From positions 89,323,436-89,387,435 of the forward strand of contig NC_051071.1 of assembly GCF_004664715.2 (NCBI RefSeq): 64,000 nucleotides of DNA, written 5' to 3'. Position numbers and translations under genes: made by a program. Below, piece by piece: positions 10,394 to 22,136 of this stretch. Under the pieces are notes generated by a model that was given only the letters and a program-made list of their open reading frames with translations, was not told where the DNA came from and searched no databases. Within the stretch, counting starts at the first letter, position 1. Each line of letters starts with the position of its first letter. This stretch comes from Peromyscus leucopus (lineage: Eukaryota; Chordata; Mammalia; Rodentia; Cricetidae).

Positions 10394-12089
10394 GTAAGTT
10401 CCAAAGGAAAATTAAGTTTTATTCACTTAATACCTGGTCACTAGTGTGTGTGTTTGGTGCAGGAGATTCAGAAGTAAGCCACAGAGTTTCTTCCTGGTTT
10501 GTTAGAGGGAAACTTCAATTAACAAGAAACACACATCAAGAACAATGAGACAAGAGCATAGGGAAAGATGGCTGTGGAGAAGGTGGAGGACTGCTTTAAA
10601 TAAGTGTCCCCATAACCATCAAGCAAGTGTCACGTGAGCTATGTGTGAGAACTGAAAAGAGTGCTGTACAGAGGGAAAATGCATTTGTTCTGAGGCAAAG
10701 CATGTTGGTTGTGTTTGGAACATTAAATAGCCCAACTTGACTAGACCTGGTGGCCTGAGAGGATGGAAAATTGATACTGCACTGCTAAAATCACCACAGA
10801 CTGAGTGACTTGATAGAAATTAAATTTATTACTGTTCTTGATCCTGGAAGCCAGATATTATTGTATCCACAGGCTGTGTCTCCTGAGGCCTCAGTCACTG
10901 AGTTGTGGATGGTGTCTCCTCCCTCTTCATGTATCTATAAAGATAAAACAGACACCAGTTATATTAGGACACACTAGTAAGTTTATTTAAACATAATTAC
11001 CTTTTTAAAGACTGTCTTTAAGGATAGTCACATTCTATATTGCTATATAGAATCTTCAACAAATGAGTCTTTGGAAGGACACAATTCAGCCCTCCACATT
11101 CACAGTTGAAGTGAGGGGGATTGGTTAGGTAGGCTATAGATTGCCTAGACTACCTGGGCCACTATAAGCACTAAGGTTTCCATGGCATGGGATGTGGGAA
11201 GGCTTTTGAGTTTAGAGCAGAGCATGCATCATGGAGAAGGTTGTGCAGTTGCATTATGGGGATGCAAAGATGTCAGTAAGGAGCTGAGAGGTGGGGCTTC
11301 TTTAACTAGGAAATGCTGTGTTCTGGGTGTGCTTTGAAGATGGAATAAATAGCATTATATCTGCAACTGACCCTGGATGTGATGGCTGAGGGGATGATTC
11401 ATAAGGTCTGGGTCCTGAACCTGAGGAAGAATGAATTAAAAGAAGTGATATTTCCTTCTCTCAAGAAATAAGTCTGGGGTTGGAATGTTTATAGAAAAAA
11501 GTGTAAGGGTTAGTTTTTTTTTCATTTTAAAATTAAGAGTTTCACACTGACTGAATAACCCTAAGAACCGTACAAGGACTGCCCCATTCCCACGACCTGG
11601 GCTCCTGGCTGTTGAACTCTACTGCACTCTCTGTCTGTCCTTCTTTCCCCTTGCTCTTTCTTTTGTTCTGACATCATGGTCCATCATCCTAAACACTCCT
11701 GCCCATCCCTCCAAGAACCACATCATCCATCATTGCACCTTCCCAGTGAGGAAGTCAACACCTGAGGCCTTGTCACCTTCTAGTCTGTAGACTCCTCAGG
11801 TGTCACACCTTCCCTGTCTGTCCTCTCTCCTGTCTGCTTCAGGACACTCTAAGATCAAGTTCTTGTCATTTTCAGTATGGAACATTTCTCTCTGTCCCGT
11901 GTCTCGTGCCATGGCTAGTCTTAGTGCATTGCATGGGGTCATCCTAAGTGTGGTTCCTCCCAGTGTTCTGGAGCAGACTCAGTACCCAATATGCTGTGTT
12001 CTCCTTGGTCCCCAACACTCCTGGAAGTGCATCCTCCATGGTAGGAATATTTCAATTTTTGCATTTATTTAATTAATTTATTTATTTAT
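10394..12089. other. Intron 6, nothing recognised
   Basis: No exon-like sequence beyond the adjoining exon 6. The 90-codon ORF at 11800-12072 has no recognisable domain and no splice context. Confidence 0.45.
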
Positions 12090-12159
12090 GTGTGTGAGTG
12101 TGCGTGTGCGTATGCATGTGCATGTGCGTGTGCGTGTGCGTGTGCGTGTGCGTGTGCGT

Positions 12160-12199
<40 letters not shown>
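12090..12199. repeat. TG/CG compound microsatellite
   Basis: Tandem gtgtgc units (about ten) followed by a pure TG run. The CG-containing units are notable because methylated CpG normally decays. Apparent ORFs in this tract are repeat artefacts. Confidence 0.93.
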
Positions 12200-12202
<3 letters not shown>

Positions 12203-12335
12203 GCATGCATGTAGGGGTCAGAGGAAACCTTGGGAGACTTGGCTTTCTCCTTCCATTAATTGGGTTCTGGGAATTAAACTCTTTAGACTTGGCATCCAGT
12301 GTCTTTACCCATTGATCCATCTCGTTTCCCTGGCT
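12200..12335 (-). repeat. B2/B3-type SINE fragment
   Basis: Reverse complement of a B2/B3-like body: gtaggggtcagaggaaacc, tctgggaattaaactc and cccattgatccatctc in the usual order. The TG tract at 12090-12199 probably grew from its tail side. Confidence 0.55.
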
Positions 12336-12779
12336 TGAATCCTGATCATCTAATCATGCTGGTGGTTCTGGGTTATATCATATGAAATTACAGTTTTCCC
12401 TTTGTGATTATTAACAGTCTGACAGGGAACAGTTGGCTGTCATGGCATCATTCTGCTCCTTATCTCATCTCCACCAACCAGCTGTCCTGTGAATTGGTAA
12501 CTCCTGCTCTTGTTTTAACCACTTCGCCAGCTGTCATGCCACTGTGTGTGGAAAGGTTTCTCTCCTTGGTTCCTATGTTGTACAGTGGGCTGTAATATGT
12601 TAATCTTCATTACTTTAAGTATTAAATCAATCCCTTTTTGGCTAGAGGAAGTCCTTTCATTGGGAGATTTTTTTATGTTTTAATTTTTTTAGACATTTAT
12701 ACAATATATTTCAATTTTATTCCTATTTTTGACAAGGATTCATATATTTAAAATAAAATGTTTTAAATTAAATTCTTTG

Positions 12780-12998
12780 ACAAGAGTTAGAGAGATGAAT
12801 TAACAGTTAAGAGCACTTGCTGCTCTTCCAGAGGACTCGGGTTAAATTCCCAGCATCCACATGGCAGCTCACAGCCATCTGTAAGTACAGTTTTAGAGAA
12901 TCTATTGCAGGCTTCTCACCTCCACATGAACCAAGGACACATGGTATACATACACACACTTAAGGCAAAACACCCTGTACAATAAATAAATATTTTTT
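12780..12998 (+). mobile_element. B2 SINE
   Basis: Contains the tRNA-derived head (gagatgaattaacagttaag), ttccagaggactcgggtt, cagcatccacatggcagctc and an AATAAATAAA-type tail. Diverged from consensus. Located in intron 6. Confidence 0.85.
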
Positions 12999-13067
12999 AG
13001 AAAATTGAAGACAAGGATATATATTTTTAAAATAAAATTCTACTTTCATGTAACAAAAAACCCACCT

Positions 13068-13192
13068 TCTGTTTCTGTAGGTGTGAATCTGTAGGTCTGA
13101 TCTGTAGGTGTGATCCTGTAGATGATGTGATCCTGTAGGTATGATCCTGTAGGTGTGACTCTCTAGGTGTGATTCTGTAGGTGTGATTGAGA
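13068..13192. repeat. Minisatellite, gtaggtgtgatcct units
   Basis: About nine imperfect 12- to 14-bp units related to gtaggtgtgatcct. Confidence 0.85.
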
Positions 13193-13864
13193 TGCTGCCC
13201 AGGATTCCAAACTAAATGCTGTGGGAGGAGATGCTGAGGCCACAGATCCTAGACCTTACTCTGAGGAAGGCTCTTGTCATGTCTACTCTGAGTCCTTGCA
13301 AGCTCTCTACTACCCTCCACCTGATGTTCCAGCTTATGACAGAGGGATTTTCCTGAGTCTAAGCTGCTCTTCCTACAATCTCTTTTTTAATATTCTAATT
13401 CTATGCCACTTATTTATCTTTCTGTATCCTTTTTTATCTACCTCTATCTTCCTCCCAGTCTCCTCTTCTCCCTTCCTCCCTTCCTCAAACACATTCAGGC
13501 ACACACAATCCTTGCTGTGTAGCAGTGAGCTCTCATAGTTTCCTGAACAGATATTTTAGTTCACACTGTGTACAGCTGGTTCTTTCTCTTCTTACCTGGT
13601 AGTACTCTGTTTTACCAGCAGATGGGGTTGTAAGTCTATTTAGCTCACAAGAAACCTTTTCCACTTCTTCCAACCTGTATTGACATTACTATCTGGCCTG
13701 GCTTCTTTGAGGCTGTCTATCTTTGGATAGAGTGACACCTTAAAGTATATGCTTTGAGATGCTTTCTTTGAAGTTTCATAGTTTTTTATTTTTCTCTGAA
13801 GTCCAGGCTGATATCACTTTCTTGCCTCTGCCTTCTAAATGCTGGAATTCAAGGTGTGCACTAC

Positions 13865-13995
13865 ATTTCAGTTTTCTTTTTCTCTCTCCCTCTTTTCTCT
13901 TCTTTCCTTTCCTTCCTTCCTCCCTCCCTCCCTTTCTCCCTCCCTCCCTCTCTTCCTCCCTCCCTCCCTCCCTTCTTTCCTTCCCTCCAACCCCT
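13865..13995. repeat. Polypyrimidine (TTCC/TCCC)n tract
   Basis: A CT-only stretch of about 130 bases, mostly tccc and ttcc tetramers. ORFs on either strand here are low-complexity artefacts. Confidence 0.92.
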
Positions 13996-14886
13996 CTCTG
14001 TCTTTCATTCTTTCTGTTTGTCTTTTTGAAACAGGGTCTCATATATCCTAGTTGGACCTTGAACTCCTGATCCTCCCAAGTACTGGGTGGAATATTACAG
14101 ATATGCCACCATACCCAGATTTTAGGAGAATATTTTCCTAGCAGGTTTAAATACTTTTTTTGGTTATTGTTTCTCCTAACAGAAGACATGACTCCCTGAA
14201 ATGGTAGTTCAGCTTATTTTTTCCTATCATGGAATTAAACCAATGATCAAATCCCAGGCTTGCCCTTCACTGTGACCCCTTGCCTTGGTGCTAGATCTTT
14301 TAAGTCTTATCAACAGGAAGGGGGGAATTGTATTAGAATTGCCTTATGCCGATATTGTGAAATTTGAGATGAGGTTCTTGCTGAAGGGTTTAGCAGGGAG
14401 AACAAGTGGTTATAATGTGAATCACAGTTTCAGAACAATGAAAACCAATTCCTGAAGAGGCAGAAAGTGAAAGTGATGGAAGAGAATTGTGCATACAATC
14501 ATAGTTGTAATCCTTGCTCTGTCATGGATTCTCAGGCTTGAATGAACATGCCCACCACCTGGGCTGCCTGTTCATGATATGCATTCCTTGCAATGACTCC
14601 CAGATATTCTGATTCAGTTGAGAAGACTGTGCACGGATCTATATACTGACACTATAGTGAACCCTGGACTACTAATGACCCACACTTTACAAGTCCTAGT
14701 CTTTTAAATAAAGGCTTAGAGCTTGGTTTCTCTATCAGGTGCATAATACAAGTTAGAAGAGGTGTTTTTAAGAAAAATTCAAGCTGAAATTGGAACAAAG
14801 AATATAACTTCAGAAATAAAATATTTGTTGAGAATTTCAAGGTTCTGCTGTCCAGTGACTTATGACTTTTACTTCTTTAAATTTAG

Positions 14887-15038
14887 GATGTCCGTGAGGG
14901 GATGGACAATCATCTTCTCCATTAATCAGGCTCAATACTCCATCTTCAGATTTTTTGATAGCCTCACTTTAGTGGCCTCAGGAAAAGTCCTGTATCACAG
15001 CCCTGCACAAGAGGCGTTGGAGTACTTCACATCAGTAG
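14887..15038 (+). CDS. Abcg3: Abcg3-like exon 7 (switch region)
   Basis: A 152-bp open exon, equal to ABCG2 exon 7, with acceptor aaatttag and donor gtatgg. It encodes MSVRGWTIIFSINQAQYSIF, then RFFDSLTLVASGKVLYHSPA and QEALEYFTSVG. The ABCG2 switch histidine in FSIHQP is Asn here (FSINQA), a further loss of an ATP-hydrolysis residue. Confidence 0.9.
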
Positions 15039-15303
15039 GTATGGCTGGCTTTTGCCGTGAGAGCTCCTTCATTCTTGGGATCTAGGAAGAGAACAGGGCT
15101 TCCATGAGTACTGCTTGACCCTGGTGCAGACTTACCATGTGTGGGCTTCTCCATTTTAAATACCTTTGGTTAGTTTGGTGACAGGATTCTGTTAGCTGTG
15201 CAGCACAGGCTTGTTGTTCAGCTCTCTTTTCTTCCTGCTGTCCTGTGTCATGCCTGTGTGGGGGGCGTTTACCCATCAACCCCACAGCTTCCCAGAGTTT
15301 TCT

Positions 15304-15614
15304 TGAGTGTGAGCAGCAGGAAATATTAGATAGAAGGATTTATTGCGGAGAATATTTCAGAGATAAACAGATAGAAAATACAGGATAGCCTCGAGAGGAC
15401 CTGGAACCTATTCCAACGGGCCCCAACTGTCTCTGCCCCAGGGTTTTTATAGAGACGCCAAGGGGTGGAGCAAAAGACCTCCTCCCCCAGCACAGCCAAG
15501 TGCAGACCATCTCAGACACCTGCACTCAGGCCCGTGGTCCTGATCATCCTCTATTCGGACCTGCTGGGTAAAGCCACGAGGAACCCGAGAACGGGCTCCC
15601 ACACCTGTGTTACA
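15304..15614 (-). mobile_element. Solo class II LTR (unnamed family D)
   Basis: On the - strand the unit starts TGTAACACAGGTGTGGG and ends CTGCTCACACTCA. It has a TATAAAAACC promoter and an AATAAA signal 25-30 bases before the end, the order U3-R-U5. It is CpG-rich compared with its surroundings, suggesting a fairly young insertion. I could not confirm a target duplication, so the ends are approximate. Confidence 0.6.
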
Positions 15615-16394
15615 ATATTTTTCCTGAGCCTCTTGTTCTGCTTCCAGTTGTGGTGATCCTCTTAATTAATGAGCTGGCCTCAGTTATCTGTCATTGGAAA
15701 AGCTTTGGGAAGGCCAGCATCATAGTGTTCTTGCTCAGGTAGCAGATGGTGGTTTTCAGTTTTCCCCTAGTGTTATCTGACAATGGGGAGCTATGGAGAC
15801 CTTACTTAACTTTAGCAATAACTTTGTGTTTCAGGTTTAGGCAATGTTTGGGGGCTGTAGTGGTTTAAGTCTGGCTTTTGTGGATTCATATGTTTGTGTG
15901 CCTTTTTTTTTTCAGAGTCAGGTTGAGTGATGATATATTTTGTAATGGTTCATGCTGTCAGTTTCATCTTAGAGAAATTTGAGTATAGTTATGGATGTTT
16001 CTCTCTCCAAATATAGGTTTAAATATTGCTATCCATCACTCTTTGTTTTTGATTAATCTTTGTCATTTAAAAATGGGTAAACATTTGTGAGTCTTTAGGG
16101 TCCAATAAAAATGTAGGCCAAATTCAAATGATTGTTTCATAGGAAGAGTTCATATAAGTATGTATAACATACACATAAGCATACATATATATTCATAAAT
16201 GTATATATGTATATAATATATATTAGACTGGAACATATTATTGAAATATCATGAGTTTATATATAACAGAAAAGGATAAGTTAATGGGGGGAGGGGCAAG
16301 AAGTGGGAGAAGTTTTAGATTCTTTCTCCCCTCCCCTATCCCACTCTCTGAAAGAGGATCCTCGGGTTTGTGTTCTTGGCCAACTTCTTTGTAG

Positions 16395-16479
16395 GTTACA
16401 AGAACTGAGTTGTTCTTCCTGGACATCATTAATGGAGGTTTCCTTGCTACATTAGACACAGAGGAATACAGCCATGATG
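16395..16479 (+). pseudogene. Abcg3: Abcg3-like exon 8, frameshifted with stop
   Basis: After acceptor tctttgtag there are 85 bases that include the conserved FFLDIINGG segment and end at donor gtatgt. My recalled ABCG2 exon 8 is 102 bp, so 17 bases are missing near the start. Entering in the phase left by exon 7 gives Gly-Tyr-Lys-Asn and then TGA. The conserved part is readable only one frame away, and that frame is the one needed to join exon 9. No alternative AG acceptor I tested restores it. Confidence 0.75.
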
Positions 16480-16810
16480 GTATGTGAGTCTTCTAGAGCC
16501 AGATTTTTGCCTAACTAATTTCATTAAAACACAACAGCATGATTTATTAGAATCTATCTTTTTAGCTTTTTATGTTAATTAATTTTATGTTAACTAATAG
16601 AGTTTGCTGTCTGTTAGGGCTTGGTGTTTTTTTTAAATTTAATTTATAAAAGACAATTTATATGCTATTGTCAGTTGTAAAGGAAATTTCTGTTGTACTT
16701 ACTGTTTGTCATATTATTCTTGTTATTATTTTAGATGTGGTTTGCTTATGTAGCCAAACTGCCCTTTAATATGTGCTCTTTCTACCTAACCTCCGAATTA
16801 TAGATATTAT

Positions 16811-17222
16811 GGGGTATATTGGCTAGTTTTATGTCAATTTGACAGAAGCTAAAGTCCTGAGAGGAAGGAACCTCTGTTAAGAAAATGCTTCCATGAGACT
16901 GGGCTCTAGGCAAGCCTGTAGGGCATTTTCTTAATTAGTGAATGATTGGGGGGGGGGTCCAGCCCATTGTGTGTAGGACCATCCCTGGACTGGTGGTCTT
17001 GGGTTCTATAGGAAAGCTGGCAGAACAAGCCAGTAGGCAGCACCCCTCCATAGCTTCTACATCAGCTCCTGCCTCCAGGTTCTTGTCCTGTTTGAGTTCT
17101 TGTCCTGACTTCCATCAGTGATGGACCACCATGTGGAAGTGTAAGCCAAATACCCATCCCCCGACTTGGTTTTTGGTCATGGTGTTTCATCACAGCCATA
17201 GAAACCCTCACTAAGACACAGA
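16811..17222 (+). repeat. Rodent interspersed repeat (copy 2 of 3)
   Basis: Runs from ttggctagttttatgtcaat to tagaaaccctcactaagaca with the cagctcctgcctccagg and ttttggtcatggtgtttcat blocks common in rodent genomes. Its ends resemble those of 2500-2912 and 34269-34675. Confidence 0.75.
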
Positions 17223-18779
17223 GATATGTCATCATGCCTGGCTTTATTTATAACATTTTAAAAACATGATATTTGGCAGTTTACATGATTGCATACACAT
17301 TCACTTGTGGCTCCCACTATCAGCTCAGGGTATTAAAAGGGATGTAAAAATCTACTCTCTCCATAGCTTTTTACTTTTCTCTCTGGCCATTCAGCTGCAT
17401 CCCTCATTCAGCACATACCTACATACTCTTATTCACATCCACTCACTCCTCTTCATCTTTATTCTTCTACATCTTTATTCTATATCTCTATTCTATTATA
17501 TCTCTGTTCTATTACATCTCCATTCCACAACACCTCTATTCTACTACTCATTACAAATTCCCCAGTCCATTCATTAGCAACTTGTTAGTAAAATCTATAA
17601 ACTCTCAGGGACAAGCATTCTGTTAGGAGTCACACTTGGCAAAGAATTGGCCAACTTAATTGGTGTCTGACAACAGCTGTAGGTTGTAAAAAGTTCTGGC
17701 TATCTTTTAAAGGGATAGCTACAAGAGATAAAAGAGAAGAAATTAAACCAATGAGAGATTTAAGGAAAAGGCAAAGAATACATGTACTATTTTATGTCAT
17801 TAATAATATTCAGACATGATAAATCAGTTAACAGCCCTTTTCTTTTAATCACCGGAATCCCAGGACCTATACATGATTAGTCTTCTGAGCCTAGAATCTT
17901 GCATAAAAACTGGTGTAGAAATAAATACAAAGTGTTAATTGTTATTTGAATCAGAGTGGGGAGGGGCTGGTGGAGGAAGCTTAGGGCAATATAGACACTA
18001 TAATTGTCTTGAAGGACTCAGATATACCAAGGCCAGACACTTGCACTATCACTTCTAGTTTGCTGTAATTCTTCTGAAGGGTTTTGATCCAAAAAGGCCA
18101 GGCACCTGCAATTCTGCACTGTGAAAGATACACAAGGACACTTCATTTGGCCAATTGCCTTGTCAGTGGCTAAGGTTGGAGAACAAGACCTCTAAGTGTC
18201 TACAGGTCCACATGGAACAATAGATCTAGTTATGAAGCATATTTTGGCATGTTTCTACTCATCAAAATTATACACTTAAATAAGAAGTCATCTTCCTGAC
18301 CACCCACAAATATGTGTGCCCATAAGATTGAGATGTAATCATGTGATTAAATGTACACATTACATGGAAATGATGCTAATGGGGAGATACCATAGCTGTT
18401 ATTGCACAAGTGAAATTACAGACGAAAGCAACAGTATTCAGAGTCAGTGACCTGCAAGCCTTGCTGGACAGGGTACCCCATAGAGAATCACCCCTGTGGT
18501 GGGTTGACATCTGAATTATCAATTGCCATGAACTGCAATTGGTCATGGCCTGCATAGTTGCTGACAGTGGCTCCTAACAAGAAAGCAGGGACCAGACTTT
18601 TATGTTAAGAAGTATAGATCCATAGGGAAGGAAGACTTTGTTAAGAATTGGGATACAGATGGGAAGAGACCATTTGGTTTGCTGTGTCCATAGGATAATG
18701 ACAGTAGTCAGGTCAGTTAGAGACACTTTTCTAATCTGTAAGGAATTACACAGGAGTAATTTTATTATGCTCAAAAAGT

Positions 18780-18945
18780 GGTGGGCTGAAGATACAGGTC
18801 AGCTGGTAGAATGCTTGCCTAGCATGCATAAAGCCTTGAGTTTGGTTCCTAGCAGCACATAACTGGATGTGAAGGTGCATAACTGTAGAAGCACCTGAGA
18901 CAGACACAGGAGGACCTGCAGAAATTAAGGTCACCCTTGGCTCCA
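18780..18945 (+). mobile_element. B4-type SINE, 5' part (target of the provirus)
   Basis: An ID-like head (gcttgcctagcatgcataaa, ttggttcctagcagcac) followed by a B1-like half. The element resumes at 28394 after the proviral insertion. Confidence 0.7.
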
Positions 18946-19447
18946 TGTTGATGTAACCAACCGTCTTATTAAATAAGAAACACAGAAACAATGTAAAAGA
19001 GAAAGCCAAGAGGTCAGAGCTCAGAGCTAAATCTCACCCTTCCTTCTGCTGTCCCAGCTTCTCGAAAAGAGCCCTACTTCCTGTCGGTTAGTTTTTTTAA
19101 AGTATGTTGTTCTGCCTTCTCATTGGTTGTAAACCCAAACACATGACTGCCTCGTCACTGTCTGAATGTACAGCCCCCTAGGTCTTAAAGGTATATGTCT
19201 CCAATGCTGACTGTATCCCTGAACACACAGAGATCTTATGGGATTAAAGGCGTGTGCCACCACCGCCACACTCTTGCTATGGCTCTAATAGCTCTGACCC
19301 TGAACACACAGAGATCTTATGGGATTAAAGGCGTGTGCCACCACCGCCACACTCTTGCTATGGCTCTAATAGCTCTGACCCCCAGACAACTTTATTTATT
19401 AACATACAATCAAAATAATAATTCAGTACAATTAGATTACCACCACA
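18946..19447 (-). repeat. 3' LTR, family A
   Basis: TGTGGTGGTAATC to GGTTACATCAACA on the - strand, 502 bp. Contains two tandem 81-bp units (19220-19300 and 19301-19381), each with a tgggattaaaggcgtgtgcc SINE-like module. Differs from the 5' LTR in the tcg/gcg and ccc/cgc positions near 19060-19073. Confidence 0.95.
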
Positions 19448-19461
19448 TTTCCCCTTTTCTA
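19448..19461 (-). promoter_or_regulatory. Polypurine tract of the provirus
   Basis: AGAAAAGGGGAAA on the - strand, immediately upstream of the 3' LTR; it is the expected plus-strand primer. Confidence 0.85.
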
Positions 19462-22136
19462 TTTTAATAAAAAGAAAAAGAAAGCAAAAGGTTATAACTA
19501 ACAAAAGAAAAACTATATACAAAAGTACAATAACTATATACAATATATACAAGTAATAAATACCTAAACAGGTATTTGACAAATCAGAGAAAATAATTCC
19601 ATTATCTATCCTATTTTGGTAAATCCAAGATGTATCTAATGCACTTTCTATCCTAATTAATTTTCAACTATAACTAACTAATCTTCAACCATAACTAACT
19701 AATCTTCAACTCCCTCAGAGACCCAAGAAGGGAATAATATTAGCTAACAAAAATAAAAACAGGAAGTGCATGCAAGCAACTTCCAAAAAATTTTGTGAGT
19801 TGACAGAAACAGCCAGCTGCCTGGGCAGTCACCTGAGGTTTCTCTGCAGTGTTGGGGCATCATCTTCAGCCTATAGGCTTAGTGTATCTGACAGACTCAT
19901 TTGTGAAGTAGGATGTACACAAGGTCAACAGTTCAACCTCACATTGGGTGAGAGCAGTCCACGTACCAGAAACACCTGAATTCCACTAGTGTTCTGTCAT
20001 GATTCAGGATTTTAAATTCTGGAAATTGTTGACAGTTTTTAAATTCAACTGTCCATTCTTCTTGGCTGTGTATATATGGCTTCATCTCAGCATCCTCTTC
20101 TTCTCCACATCCCTCTATTAAATGCCAGTCTACTTTTGAGAGGCATGAGCTTTCAGCTGCTGTTCCATTGTACAACAGAATCCATCGGCCCTCTGCCTGT
20201 TAAGCTGCTTTGAAGAAAAGGGCACCGTACCTTTTCCGGATGCGAAGGCCACTTCAGGGATGGGGCCATATTGTCCTGGCCTCAGAAGATGCCTTTTGAT
20301 AAAGCCATAACCACACTTGTTTTGGCAAGAATCAGTAGTCCCTTGTTTCGTGATCTGTCTGTCCATTTTGTCCTGTTGATTCAAGGATACTTTGTTGTCC
20401 AGTGGCTAACTTTTGCCAGAATGAAAGTTGACTCCATATGCAGTTTCTTCAATGCCCATATTTTCTCTAAAGTAGATTGGTACTGCCAGGAGCCGACATG
20501 TCTCAAAAAAGAAAATTTTCTAAGTTATTAAAACATTTTAAATGCCATATTCTATAGATCTCTGAAGGGTTTGAAGATGACCTGTCTAAAACATCTCTGC
20601 TCAATTTTTAAAACATATCTAATATGACTAAAAGTTCTATGGTAATGTCTAACTACTAACTTTCATTTCTTTATATCCTAATAGTTGATAATAATAACAT
20701 TCAAGGATCAGAAATTTGCATTACATTGTTAAATGGATGGAATAAATACAATTAGAAATATACATATAGCATTTTCTAACAATATCAGTTTCAAATTTGT
20801 ATACAATATAAAACAATCCAATCCAATGTAAAGTATTTAAAATTAGTAATTGTCTTTTTCTTTTCTTTCTTTTCTTTTTTTTTTTTTAAACAAGAACCTT
20901 AAATCTAATCTCCTTTGCTTAGCCTTTTTCCTAACCCTTGACAATAACTTGTAACCAACCCCCCTAAATACTGAAAATTATCCCAGACCCAAAACCCATT
21001 AAAAAGACCAAAAAACCACCCGCCCCACACTACCTCTTTGGGAATGTGGGCGTCGTATTCTTAAAATTGCTTCCTGCTGGGTATGGGCGAAGTTTTCTTT
21101 ATCCTGAAAGAAAGATTTTAGGTTAATTGTCAAATTCTAGGAGAGGTAACTATATCCTTCATTATCCAGTCTGTGTATAATGCCAAAGTTCAGGGTTTAT
21201 CTCAAGTCCTTATTCAAGTAGTCTTTGAGACTGGATCATCTCAGCTAGTCATCTCAAATTTGCTCTGAGCACCTTGTAGTTCAAAGCTGATCTGTGGATG
21301 ATGTTTGTCAGCTTAATGATATTATTATTGTCCACGTGGAATTGTTGTTGTTGTGGGGCCCCATCTTCTTTCTGTAGACTTCAGTTGATGTTAGGCCTGG
21401 CCGTGATTTCCTGCAGAAAACTGATAAGAGACTTGAACACAAAAACATATATATGCAGCTAGCCTTTTTTCTAGAATTAGTTAGTACTCTATGTGACCAT
21501 TCATATCTTAACAAAGTTTAAAATGTATATATATATTAATCTTGTAAATTTTGATATAAAATTTATACTTTGAGAAAAGTTTAAAGAATCAGAATAGAAT
21601 CAAAGAGTTGAGATTAGTAATAGAATAGTCCCTTAATTAATTTTGCTTTTGTCCTGTACCATAGCAGAAGATGGCTCTTATTCTGGCATGATACAGGGAG
21701 TTTGCATTTTCCTTTTAACAACATGCTTGAGTTTAAAGAAGGAGAGAGCCATTCTCCAACTCCAAAGTCAGCTTTAAATTTTAATTGAACTGGGACTGTT
21801 AGAAGACCAATAGTGTTAAATCTTTAGAGAAAAGCAGAAACAAACATTTAGGAAGACATAAAATTTTTTAGATAATATATACCCATACACCGTTTCATTC
21901 TGTTTCTTGGGATAGATGATTTGTCACTTTTCTTCAGTTGTCTCATTTGTCCAGTGTTCTTCAGATTCCTTAACCTTCATTTTCCTAAAAGACAAAAACA
22001 AAAACCTTTCCCCAAGACTAATTTTGGGGATGTTCCTTTTTCGCAAGTTATTATCTGATTAAATGAAAAGGCATGTTTTATTGATACAAGTTAGTTTAAA
22101 TTGGATGTTCATGCTGGTTGATGAACTATCACCTCC
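19462..22136 (-). mobile_element. Post-pol region of the provirus, no env
   Basis: About 2.7 kb between the pol stop and the purine tract. No ORF longer than 90 codons on the proviral strand and no hydrophobic fusion-peptide or surface/transmembrane pattern was seen. Parts (20340-21430) are shared with the non-autonomous elements at 7040-9321 and 41430-43147, so the region has been kept although it does not code for long proteins. It may carry RNA signals (export, packaging) or be an old env remnant. Confidence 0.75.

Noticed and set aside
12078..12320. ORFs on both strands rich in Val-Arg or Thr-Arg
   Set aside because: They are translations of the TG/CG microsatellite, with no domain, start context or splice support.
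19462..22136. Degenerate env gene
   Set aside because: No surface/transmembrane landmarks (cleavage site, fusion peptide, CX6CC, membrane anchor) could be read in any frame of the proviral strand; left as non-coding.
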